A DNA stretch of 64,000 nt from an uncultured Bacteroidaceae bacterium. Its GTDB lineage: Bacteria; Bacteroidota; Bacteroidia; Bacteroidales; Bacteroidaceae. This document shows positions 19,292-27,440 of this stretch, one piece after another. The DNA lies in assembly GCA_904502235.1 (NCBI GenBank), contig CAJGDP010000006.1, forward strand, positions 11,871 through 75,870. Direction: 5' to 3'. The position numbers and the translations under genes are program-made. The notes beneath the pieces were generated by a model that made no database searches, was not told where the DNA came from, and saw only the letters and a list, made by a program, of their open reading frames with translations. Positions within the stretch are counted from its first letter, which is position 1; each line of letters opens with the position of its first letter.

Positions 19292-20926
19292 ATGTTCCAT
19301 AAATTCAAATATGATTTAAGAGGGGTGGAGTTGCCCGAGCGTTTCAACAACCCGTTCCATTATCTGCCTCATCAGTTGTGTGTGGTGGCAGAAAGAGAAC
19401 TCCGTATCTGCCTGACAAAGGACCCTTACGTTTTTGCCGAATCTTTTATGGGTAAGATGTATGGTGTGCTTGTGGTTCAGGCCCCTTCGGGTGAGATTGG
19501 CTATCTTATGGCGTTCTCGGGATTGTTGACAGGAAAGAATACATACGAAGGATTTGTTCCGCCCGTATATGACATGCAGCAACCCGACGGTTATTTCAAA
19601 CAGGAAGAGGCGTGTATTTCGGCTATAAATGCCAAAATAAGCAAAATAGAGGAGAGTGATGATTATATCTCTGCCGTAAAGGCTCTGGAAACCGAAAGGG
19701 AAAAAGCCAAAAATGCTGTTGCAGAGATGTCGGCTCTGTTTAAAGCAAATAAGGAAGAACGCAAGAGAAGACGCGAAGCTGGTTTTTTGTCCCAGGAGGA
19801 TGAAGCGCAGATGGTCAGACAGAGTCAGTTCGAAAAAGCCGAGCTCAAGCGTACGCGTGCGGCATGGGATGCCAAGATTGCAGAGAAAGAGAGTGCTGTG
19901 GCTCTGTTTACAGAACTTATAGAGACCTTGGGGGCAGAGCGTGCCGAACGTTCGGCGGCTTTGCAGAAGTGGCTTTTTGGACAGTTCAAGGTGTTGAATG
20001 CCAAAGGAGAAAGCAAAAGCCTTCTTGAAATCTTCGACGAGAAATTGTCGGTATTGCCACCTGCAGGAGCAGGGGAGTGTGCTGCTCCCAAACTGTTGCA
20101 GTATGCCTATGCCAATTCTTTGAAACCGCTTGCAATGGGTGAGTTCTGGGTTGGAAGGTGTCCTGAACGTGGAGAGGTGCGTCGCGATGGCTGTTACTAT
20201 GGAGCATGCAAGAGCAAGTGCGAACCTATTTTGCAATATATGCTTCAGGGACTCGACGTCGAGGATTCTGCCCTTGAAAAAGGTGGTGATATAAGCAATG
20301 TTGAGATTGTTTATGAAGATGAACATCTGCTTGTCGTAAATAAACCTGCTGGAATTCTCTCTGTGCCTGGTATTGTGGGCGGTATGTCTGTGGAACAATG
20401 GATTCGCGAAGAGTATCTGCATCGAAACGACATTTTTGTGGTGCACCGTCTCGACATGTCAACATCGGGTCTGCTCATTGTTGCAAAAAGTGTTGAAGTG
20501 TACAAGAGTTTGCAGAACCAGTTCCTGAAACGTACTGTAGTTAAGGAATATACAGCCATTCTGGAGGGAGTGCCGGTGAATAGCGAAGGTACCATAGACC
20601 TTCCGCTTGCTTCCGACTACGAGAACCGTCCATGTCAGATTGTGGACCATAAGAACGGAAAACTGGCTGTAACAAATTACAACATGCTTGAAATTATACA
20701 ATATAAGGGCAAGCAGTGCTCTTTGGTGCGCTTTAATCCTGTAACGGGGCGTACTCATCAGTTACGTGTGCATGCTGCAAGCCCACAAGGTCTTGATTGT
20801 CCTATTGTGGGAGATGCTCTTTATGGAACAAACGGCGACAGGCTTATGTTGCATGCCTCGTCGTTGACTTTTGACCATCCTGTAAGCGGTAAGAGGTTGG
20901 TGATAGAGTGCAAGGCTTGTTTCTGA
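19292..20926 (+). CDS. RluA-family rRNA/tRNA pseudouridine synthase with N-terminal extension
   Basis: The catalytic domain (about residues 325-540) contains VYEDEHLLVVNKPAGILSVPG and HRLDMSTSGLLIVAKS, the latter holding the catalytic Asp, and ends with the RTHQLRVHAA motif, so it isomerises uridine in RNA. Upstream lies an unusual region of about 320 residues: a small globular part (to about residue 110), a long charged coiled coil (about 115-215), and a cysteine cluster at residues 290, 301, 306 and 310. Such long RluA proteins recur in Bacteroidota. I start at ATG 19292; a TTG at 19283 would overlap the GH110 stop. The target uridine is unknown. Confidence 0.9.
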   Translation: MFHKFKYDLRGVELPERFNNPFHYLPHQLCVVAERELRICLTKDPYVFAESFMGKMYGVLVVQAPSGEIGYLMAFSGLLTGKNTYEGFVPPVYDMQQPDGYFKQEEACISAINAKISKIEESDDYISAVKALETEREKAKNAVAEMSALFKANKEERKRRREAGFLSQEDEAQMVRQSQFEKAELKRTRAAWDAKIAEKESAVALFTELIETLGAERAERSAALQKWLFGQFKVLNAKGESKSLLEIFDEKLSVLPPAGAGECAAPKLLQYAYANSLKPLAMGEFWVGRCPERGEVRRDGCYYGACKSKCEPILQYMLQGLDVEDSALEKGGDISNVEIVYEDEHLLVVNKPAGILSVPGIVGGMSVEQWIREEYLHRNDIFVVHRLDMSTSGLLIVAKSVEVYKSLQNQFLKRTVVKEYTAILEGVPVNSEGTIDLPLASDYENRPCQIVDHKNGKLAVTNYNMLEIIQYKGKQCSLVRFNPVTGRTHQLRVHAASPQGLDCPIVGDALYGTNGDRLMLHASSLTFDHPVSGKRLVIECKACF

Positions 20927-20959
20927 TATAGCCGTGGTTGTTCACGGTATGGATTTGTT

Positions 20960-20993
20960 GTGGAGATTGTCTAGGGCGATCTCCACATTTTTT
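20960..20993 (+). terminator. Intrinsic terminator after the pseudouridine synthase gene
   Basis: GTGGAGAT (20960-20967) and ATCTCCAC (20979-20986) form an 8-base perfect stem followed by ATTTTTTA. It separates the preceding unit from the large sialidase fusion gene. Confidence 0.8.
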
Positions 20994-21016
20994 ATATTAT
21001 AATTTTGCAAAAACCG

Positions 21017-21028
21017 TTTTTTTTTTTT
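21017..21028 (+). repeat. Poly-T tract (12 T) upstream of the sialidase fusion gene
   Basis: A run of 12 T lies about 55 bases before the ATG at 21083. The surrounding bases do not contain a clear TAnnTTTG box, so its relation to the promoter is uncertain. Long homopolymers of this kind can vary in length by slippage. Confidence 0.6.
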
Positions 21029-21082
21029 GCTTTGTAAAGTTTTTGTATCAATGGAATATTGTATATAATCAAATCATATTTT

Positions 21083-24000
21083 ATGAAACTTAAATTTTAT
21101 TTATCCGTCTTTTTTGTTCTGTTGGCATGCTTTACAGCAAAGGCACAGCAGGACTATTATGTTGTCCATGGGGCAAATGTCAATGTAACCCATGCGGCTC
21201 ATTATCCTAAGGCTGTGGGTATTGCGAATGTTAGTGGCGACCAGCAGGTGCTCGACAATATCGCAACTGCACCCCGATGCGCTGCCTATTTCGACAAGAC
21301 ATCCACTGTGTTCAATGTAAAGAGCGGTGAGACTGTCACTCCGCTCATCACCATAAGCGGCGAATGGATGCACGGTTATGTCTATGTCGATTGGAACAAC
21401 AACAAGAAGTTCGATGTAAATATCACAGGCGAAGGCCCTTACATCAAGGGTGATGGCAATGAACTCATGTGCTGGTCGCTCTATAGCCATAACGGTAATG
21501 GTGACACAGGTTGGAACAGTGCCGGTCTTTATCAGAGCAGTGGTAATGTGCTTGCTCCGGGTTCGTTCCGCGTACCCGAAGGTCTTGAGGAAGGTTCAAC
21601 ATATCGTATGCGTTATGCAGTACAGTGGAACAGCATTGATCCCACAGGAAGTTATGCCAATTTTATAAGCGACGGTGCATTCATCATCGACGTGATGCTC
21701 AAGATTACAGGTGTTGCCTCTGAGGACGAACAGCAATCATACCCAATTGATGAGTACAAAGAGCCTCGCGTAGGTACAACTCCCGATGCTTCGGCATGGA
21801 ATGTTATCCCCGATGGCTTGAACGCTTCATGGGCTTCGCGCGACGTTCACTATAAACTGCACGAGGTTCCGCAGATTGCTCAAAAGGATGTTGCTACAGT
21901 GCGTGCCTGGAAGGGTGAACGCGCAAATATTCAGGCTGTATTGTTCAGTAAAACCAATCAGGATACCCTCTCTGTACGTATGACAGAGTGGAAAAAGGGT
22001 GGTGAAGCTACAGGTATCAATGCAGGCGATGCACGCTTTGTGAACTATGTAATTACCGATGACTATGTGGCTTGTGGTAATCACCCGATGACTCTTCCAC
22101 AATGGCTTGTTGCCGATGTAATAGACCAGGACAAGCCTCACGCTGTTCCTGCAATGGAAACACGTCCAGTATGGTGTACTTTGGAAATTCCTCGCAATGT
22201 CGAGGCCGGTGAATATACAACCGCGCTTGAAATTGTAAATAAGGGTGGAGATGTTGTAAAGAGTCTTACGTTGAATGTGATAGTAGACTCTCACTCTTTG
22301 CCAACCGTTGCAGAGCAGAAATTCCACCTCGACTTCTGGCAGCAGCCTTATGCTATCAGCCGTTATTATGGCGTTGAGCGTTGGAGCGAGGGACATTACG
22401 AGGCTTTGCGTCCTTATTTGCAGGCACTCGGTCGTGCAGGCCAGCGCACCGTTACTGCCATATTGTTCTATGAGCCATGGGGTGAGCAGACACACGACCT
22501 CTTCGACCCGATGGTGCAGACAACCAAGAAGAGTGATGGTACTTGGGCTTATGACTATACAGTCTTCGACAAATATGTAGAGCTTTGTGCCGAGTATGGC
22601 ATTGATAAGCAAATCAATTGCTTCAGCATGGTTCCATGGGATATGAGCTTCCGTTATTACGATGAGGCTTCAGGCAGTTACAAGAATCTGTCGACAACAA
22701 CAGGTACAGCCGAGTACCGCGAATTGTGGACAAGTTTCCTTACTGCTTTCAAGGCACACTTGCAGCAGAAGAATTGGTTCGAGAAGACTAACATCGCGAT
22801 GGACGAGCGTGGAGAGACCGATTTGCAGAATGCCTATAACATAGCAAATGCTCTTGGATTTAACTGTGCGCTTGCCGGAAACTATCACTCATCACTCTGT
22901 GGAACATATCGCGACCTCTGCGCGCAGCTAGGTCAGGAACACCAGTTTACAACACAACAATTGGAGAACCGCAAGGCGAAAGGCTGGGTAACAACATTCT
23001 ATACTAGCTGTGCAAACAGCGAGCCAAATATCTACTCAAACTCTTTGCCGGCAGAGGCTGCTTATCTTCCAATCTATGCGGCAAAGATGAACCTCGACGG
23101 TTATCTGCATTGGGCATGGTGCAACTGGGATGAGCACCCACTCACCGACAGCCGTTTCCGCAAGTTCGGTTCGGGCGATACTTATTGCTACTATCCCGGC
23201 AACCGTTCAAGCGTTCGCTTCGAGCGTCTTATCGAGGGTATACATCAGTTCGAGAAGATACAGATTCTCAAGGAGGAGTACAAGAACAACAGCGAGAAAC
23301 TTACTGTGCTCAATGCTTTGCTTGGTCGCTTCATAGGCTCTGTAGCGGGCGAAGAGTGTGCCGATATAGTAAATGATATGGAGGACTTCCTTAATGGCAA
23401 GGAGGTTGAAGTGCCTGTGGCAAAGGATGTGCAGACAGGATATTATCATATTGTGGGCAAGGATGCATCGCGTTACGAACATCTGTATAACGATGCCACG
23501 CTCACAGGCAACAGCATGCGCTTTACATTGCAGTCCAACTCAATGGTAAATACCAATAACGGTATTTGGCATGTTACAGTAAAGGACAACAGCAAGTTGG
23601 CTATAAAGAACGGTGACGGTAATCCCCTTATTGCCGGTGCAAGTTATGCGGGCTCTGTGGTTGGTTCTTATAACGAACTTACCGTAGGTAGCACAGTAGA
23701 CGTGGGCGAGTATCGTTACTACTATTTTACCGAGGCGATCAACTGCACTAATGGCGGTGAAAATTTCAAAGTGAGCGGAGTGCCTTTCGTTACCACTTGG
23801 ACAGACGGTGGTGCCGGTGCCGGCGACAATCAATGGCGTTTCGAACCGGTGGATATGGACGGCATGAGTGTATATGATGTGGAAATTGAGGGTAGTGATG
23901 ATGTATATGTTACATACAGTAACGGCTTGTCATCGGAAAAGGCTTTCAATGGCGGTTTCTTTATAACTTCAAACGAGATTGCTGCCGATAAACTTTCTGT

Positions 24001-26086
24001 AGGAATGGTAGGTAACATCCTTAAAGGTGCTGACATAAATATTGAGGGCAACAAAATAAAGGTATCGAATATCAAGCAGGCTCCAACACCTGTAAAGCAG
24101 GACCTTTATAACACAAGTAAAGGTTCTATGACAATTCCTCCTTACCGTATCCCCGGTATAACAACTGCAAGCAATGGTCGTCTTATAACTGCAGCGGCAC
24201 GTCTTGTCTGCGGAACCGACCCCGGTTATGGTCAGGTGGATATCGTTTGTCGTTTGAGCGACAACCATGGCGACACATGGACCGATATGATTGATGTTGC
24301 TGTGGGTACAGGACGTACTTCGGCAACAGTGAACTATTTCGACACAGCATTCGGTGACCCTGCCATTGTTGCCGACCGCACAAGCAATGAGGTGCTTATC
24401 ATCGCCGTTGCCGGCTGTACAGTTTATGGCAACGGAAATACCACACGTCAGAATCCCAATATGATAGCCACAATCCACAGCAAGGATAACGGTGAGACAT
24501 GGGAGACCCCTGTAAACGTAACAGAGCAGATATACAGTCTCTTTGATGCAGGCAATCCAATCCAGGCTGCTTTCGTGGGTGGTGGAAAGATTTTCCAGAG
24601 CCGTATTGTAAAGAAGGACAAGTATTACCGTCTGTATGCGGCGATGTGCGCACGCCCCAACGGTAACCGCGTAATCTATTCCGATGACTTTGGTCGCACA
24701 TGGAATGCTCTTGGCGGAGCTTCGGCTCTTCCTGCTCCCGGTGGTGACGAACCAAAGTGCGAGGAGTTGCCCGATGGTCGTGTGATTCTATCAAGCCGCG
24801 TTGGTGGCGGACGTATATACAATATATATACTTATAGCAACACACTTGCAGGTACCGGTTCATGGGGAACATCAGTGAAGAGTACCTTTGCTGGTTCTGG
24901 TCTCACACCCGGCGGAAACTCTACCAATGGTGAGATTCTTGTTGTACCTGTGCAGCGCAACAGCGACGGCAAGGATATGTATCTTGCCCTGCAGTCGTTG
25001 CCCACCGGTAGCGGACGTACAAATGTGGGTATCTTCTATAAAGAGTTGACCGATGTTACCGATATCAACACTGTTGCGAACTTTGCTGACGGCTGGAACG
25101 GTTTCTATCAGGTAAGCAACACGGCATCGGCATACAGCTCTATGGATTTGCAGGCTGACAATAGAATAGGTTTCATCTATGAGGAGACACTTACAAAGCA
25201 TGGTACTGTGCAGAACCCTGTTTCTACAAGTTTCCCCACTGGCGCTGGAACCCACAACTATGACGGCTTTGACAATATCTATGTTGCATACGACCTTGAG
25301 TATATTACTAATGGCGCATACAGCATAAAAAGAGATGTCGACCGTAGAGAATTTGTACGCGACTATTTCACCGCACTTGTTCAGAACGAACCGACAGAGG
25401 TTAAGGATGCTGTTACGGATGCCCTGAATGCATTGAGCAAGGAACCTACAGTTGTTGAAATAGACAATGTATATAAGGCTTTTAAAGCTCTTGAACCTGC
25501 CGACAAATGGGATGGCAAGTTGCTTACGTTTACTAATGTCCAGCAGAATGGCACAGAGCGTACTCTTTATATAGATAACAATAACGTGCTGAACCTTAGC
25601 ACATCCACCCCGGAGGAGTTGGGGGTGGCAGCCCAGTTTCTCTGTACAAAGGAGATGAGCGGAAAGTATAGCTTCTATAACGAAGATAAGAAACTGTATA
25701 TGATATGGCGTGCCGGCAACAATTATGGTTATAATAACAACACTGGAACACTTGCTGCATACAATGCCACATATTGTGATTGGAGCATAAATAATGGAAG
25801 TGTTGCCGATGCATACTATCTGGTGAGTAAAAGAAATGATGGTTCAACAGATGGCTCGTTGATAGTTATGGCTTCGGGTGCTTTCGATGCATTTTCGGCT
25901 TCCGAGGGTTATACATCCACTTACAGTAATCTTTTTCGTATAGATGTTATTGAGAATGCTACTTCGATAACTGATGTCAAAGAGAATCCTGTTGCGAACG
26001 GTATTTATGACCTTCAAGGGCGCAAGGTTGAAAAAGCAGAAAAAGGGATTTATATAATCAATGGAAAGAAGATTTTGGTAAAGTAA
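21083..26086 (+). CDS. Secreted fusion of GH123/DUF4091-like hexosaminidase and GH33 sialidase
   Basis: This protein of 1667 residues begins at ATG 21083 with a signal peptide (FYLSVFFVLLACFTAKAQ). A GEVED-like beta module (about 70-215; GYVYVDWNNNKKFD, VQWNSIDPTG) precedes a DUF4091 region (about 225-765) with FHLDFWQQPYAISRYYG near 412, an Asp574-Glu575 pair fitting the GH123 catalytic dyad, and GYLHWAWCNWDEHPLTDSRF. After a lectin-like stretch comes a GH33 sialidase (about 1005-1435): YRIPGI near 1020, Asp-boxes SDNHGDTW, SKDNGETW and SDDFGRTW, EELPDGRVILSSR, and the Tyr/Glu pair in AYSSMDLQ and GFIYEE. The sialidase active site looks complete. A helical linker, another lectin-like domain and a short C-terminal GIYDLQGRKV...KKILVK tail follow. 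It probably cleaves beta-GalNAc and sialic acid from host glycans; the exact linkage is inference. Confidence 0.9.
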   Translation: MKLKFYLSVFFVLLACFTAKAQQDYYVVHGANVNVTHAAHYPKAVGIANVSGDQQVLDNIATAPRCAAYFDKTSTVFNVKSGETVTPLITISGEWMHGYVYVDWNNNKKFDVNITGEGPYIKGDGNELMCWSLYSHNGNGDTGWNSAGLYQSSGNVLAPGSFRVPEGLEEGSTYRMRYAVQWNSIDPTGSYANFISDGAFIIDVMLKITGVASEDEQQSYPIDEYKEPRVGTTPDASAWNVIPDGLNASWASRDVHYKLHEVPQIAQKDVATVRAWKGERANIQAVLFSKTNQDTLSVRMTEWKKGGEATGINAGDARFVNYVITDDYVACGNHPMTLPQWLVADVIDQDKPHAVPAMETRPVWCTLEIPRNVEAGEYTTALEIVNKGGDVVKSLTLNVIVDSHSLPTVAEQKFHLDFWQQPYAISRYYGVERWSEGHYEALRPYLQALGRAGQRTVTAILFYEPWGEQTHDLFDPMVQTTKKSDGTWAYDYTVFDKYVELCAEYGIDKQINCFSMVPWDMSFRYYDEASGSYKNLSTTTGTAEYRELWTSFLTAFKAHLQQKNWFEKTNIAMDERGETDLQNAYNIANALGFNCALAGNYHSSLCGTYRDLCAQLGQEHQFTTQQLENRKAKGWVTTFYTSCANSEPNIYSNSLPAEAAYLPIYAAKMNLDGYLHWAWCNWDEHPLTDSRFRKFGSGDTYCYYPGNRSSVRFERLIEGIHQFEKIQILKEEYKNNSEKLTVLNALLGRFIGSVAGEECADIVNDMEDFLNGKEVEVPVAKDVQTGYYHIVGKDASRYEHLYNDATLTGNSMRFTLQSNSMVNTNNGIWHVTVKDNSKLAIKNGDGNPLIAGASYAGSVVGSYNELTVGSTVDVGEYRYYYFTEAINCTNGGENFKVSGVPFVTTWTDGGAGAGDNQWRFEPVDMDGMSVYDVEIEGSDDVYVTYSNGLSSEKAFNGGFFITSNEIAADKLSVGMVGNILKGADINIEGNKIKVSNIKQAPTPVKQDLYNTSKGSMTIPPYRIPGITTASNGRLITAAARLVCGTDPGYGQVDIVCRLSDNHGDTWTDMIDVAVGTGRTSATVNYFDTAFGDPAIVADRTSNEVLIIAVAGCTVYGNGNTTRQNPNMIATIHSKDNGETWETPVNVTEQIYSLFDAGNPIQAAFVGGGKIFQSRIVKKDKYYRLYAAMCARPNGNRVIYSDDFGRTWNALGGASALPAPGGDEPKCEELPDGRVILSSRVGGGRIYNIYTYSNTLAGTGSWGTSVKSTFAGSGLTPGGNSTNGEILVVPVQRNSDGKDMYLALQSLPTGSGRTNVGIFYKELTDVTDINTVANFADGWNGFYQVSNTASAYSSMDLQADNRIGFIYEETLTKHGTVQNPVSTSFPTGAGTHNYDGFDNIYVAYDLEYITNGAYSIKRDVDRREFVRDYFTALVQNEPTEVKDAVTDALNALSKEPTVVEIDNVYKAFKALEPADKWDGKLLTFTNVQQNGTERTLYIDNNNVLNLSTSTPEELGVAAQFLCTKEMSGKYSFYNEDKKLYMIWRAGNNYGYNNNTGTLAAYNATYCDWSINNGSVADAYYLVSKRNDGSTDGSLIVMASGAFDAFSASEGYTSTYSNLFRIDVIENATSITDVKENPVANGIYDLQGRKVEKAEKGIYIINGKKILVK

Positions 26087-26099
26087 AACAAAGCTGACT

Positions 26100-26199
26100 A
26101 AAAAGGCTCTTTTTGCGTTACGCTTGCTCTCAAAATGCTCATTTACTTCAAGTAAACTGCGCTTTTTCGAGCTTCGCAAGCCTTAAAATAGCTCTTTTT
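26100..26199. repeat. Long imperfect inverted repeat between convergent genes
   Basis: About 100 bases fold on themselves. AAAAAGGCT at the left end pairs with AGCTCTTTTT at the right with one bulge, CTTGCTC pairs partly with GAGCTTCGCAAG, and the centre is the palindrome TTTACTTCAAGTAAA (26142-26156). It lies after the sialidase fusion gene and before a separate terminator. Its function is unknown; it could be a dispersed repeat or an mRNA 3' structure. Confidence 0.5.
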
Positions 26200-26214
26200 A
26201 TTCAACTTCAAAGC

Positions 26215-26246
26215 AACTAGAGCGACCTCGGGGTCGCTCTAGTTTT
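26215..26246. terminator. Bidirectional terminator after the sialidase and thiamine operons
   Basis: AACTAGAGCGACC (26215-26227) and GGTCGCTCTAGTT (26232-26244) form a 13-base perfect stem with a 4-base loop, followed by TTTTA on the plus strand. The leftward thiamine operon stop codon lies directly beside it at 26245-26247. Confidence 0.85.
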
Positions 26247-26862
26247 AATAATTGATGAACAGCAGATATTCTCCCGTTGCATTGATTGTGAATGTATCGG
26301 CGGTACATTCGTTCAACGTTCCCTGCCACCAGTTTGTAAAATCGTAGATGGGATATAATAATCCATTGGCACTCATATCCTTTGCCGTTATGCTGAATAT
26401 TGATACCTGTTGACCCTTTCGGCATTTATGTGTTGTTGTGCCGTTGCAGGGGATGAACACTCCATGGTCGGTAAATGATTGGACCTCTGCTCCTGCGCGC
26501 ATATATTCGATGAGCAGGCTTATATTGCCTATTGTGTGGTCCTCGCGCTTGCCTGTAGCGGAAACTATGGCTATGCGCTTCTTCCCTTGTTCCATGCAGA
26601 AACGTACCGCCTTTGTCTGGTCGTTACTCTCCTGTTCGCTTATTATATGCAACAGGTGTTTGTATTTTTCTTTGTTTTCTGCGCCGATGGAGTCGCCGTC
26701 GCCCACAATTGCATTGGGGATATTGCCTGTTGCAATGAAGTGGTCTGCCGCGCCGTCGCAGCACACAATATAGGTCGCATCTTCTATTATCTGTAACGGC
26801 AGTCCGGCTGTAGGATATTCGCCTCCACCTATAATTACCGCATCAGGATTGTTTATTTTCAT
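26245..26862 (-). CDS. Thiamine pyrophosphokinase
   Basis: This 205-residue cytosolic enzyme would convert thiamine plus ATP to thiamine diphosphate. The N-terminal VIIGGGEYPTAGLPLQII, CCDGAADHF, PNAIVGDGDSI and QESNDQTKAVRFC motifs match the TPK catalytic domain, where the Asp residues bind the nucleotide and metal, and the C-terminal part is a small beta domain. It is the last gene of the riboswitch-controlled thiamine operon and overlaps pnuT by 20 bases. Salvage of imported thiamine is the clear role. Length is normal for the bacterial enzyme (about 200-215). Confidence 0.93.
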   Translation of the reverse strand: MKINNPDAVIIGGGEYPTAGLPLQIIEDATYIVCCDGAADHFIATGNIPNAIVGDGDSIGAENKEKYKHLLHIISEQESNDQTKAVRFCMEQGKKRIAIVSATGKREDHTIGNISLLIEYMRAGAEVQSFTDHGVFIPCNGTTTHKCRKGQQVSIFSITAKDMSANGLLYPIYDFTNWWQGTLNECTADTFTINATGEYLLFINY

Positions 26863-27436
26863 ACTGCATCAACTTTTTCCATTTGAAGTATCCAAAGATA
26901 GCAATTATTGCATAAAGAATATATAGCGCAGCTGTAAAATACAACTCTTTGTAGATATACAGTGCGCTGCTCGAAATATCAACCACGCACCACACCCACC
27001 ATTGCTCAATATACTTGCGTGCAAGCATCCACATTCCTACAATGCTCAACGCTGTTGTAAATGAGTCGGCGATGGGTACGGTGCTGTCGGTGTGGTTGAC
27101 AAGTAACCATGCTATAAGGAACTGTGCAACAATGTATGTCGAAATTATTTTGGCAAAGGCTTTTTTAGGCATACGGCTGATGGGCAGTTCACGTTTCTCT
27201 TTGTTGCCTTCGGTGAAGCTGAATCCGGTTTTCCATGCTATCCATCCGTACAATGCAATTACAAGGTAGTAGATGTTTATGCCGAAGTCGGCATACAGCC
27301 CGGCATTATAGTATATGAACAGATATATTGCCGGCATTATTATTCCTGCAATCCACAGATATATACTTGCCTTGTATTCGAGCCATATATATATAAGCCC
27401 GACCAGGGTTCCCAAAATTTCGATATACAGTTCCAT
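26843..27436 (-). CDS. pnuT: PnuC-family thiamine transporter (PnuT)
   Basis: This inner membrane protein of 197 residues has about seven helices. ELYIEILGTLVGLIYIWLEY, LWIAGIIMPAIYLFIYYNAG and YYLVIALYGWIAWKTG match the PnuC fold, and YIEQWWVWCVVDISSSALYI contains the family's Trp-rich substrate region. PnuC homologues take up nicotinamide riboside or, in the PnuT branch, thiamine. The riboswitch upstream and the thiamine kinase downstream point to thiamine. Facilitated diffusion with trapping by the kinase is the known mechanism of this family. It starts 4 bases after the TonB receptor stop. Confidence 0.92.
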   Translation of the reverse strand: MELYIEILGTLVGLIYIWLEYKASIYLWIAGIIMPAIYLFIYYNAGLYADFGINIYYLVIALYGWIAWKTGFSFTEGNKEKRELPISRMPKKAFAKIISTYIVAQFLIAWLLVNHTDSTVPIADSFTTALSIVGMWMLARKYIEQWWVWCVVDISSSALYIYKELYFTAALYILYAIIAIFGYFKWKKLMQYENKQS

Positions 27437-27440
27437 TGTA

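Noticed and set aside
19316..20446. Minus-strand frame of 376 codons opposite the pseudouridine synthase N-terminal region
   Set aside because: I considered whether the unusual N-terminal extension might be non-coding and the antisense real. The plus frame is continuous with the catalytic domain and has coiled-coil periodicity, so the antisense frame was dropped.
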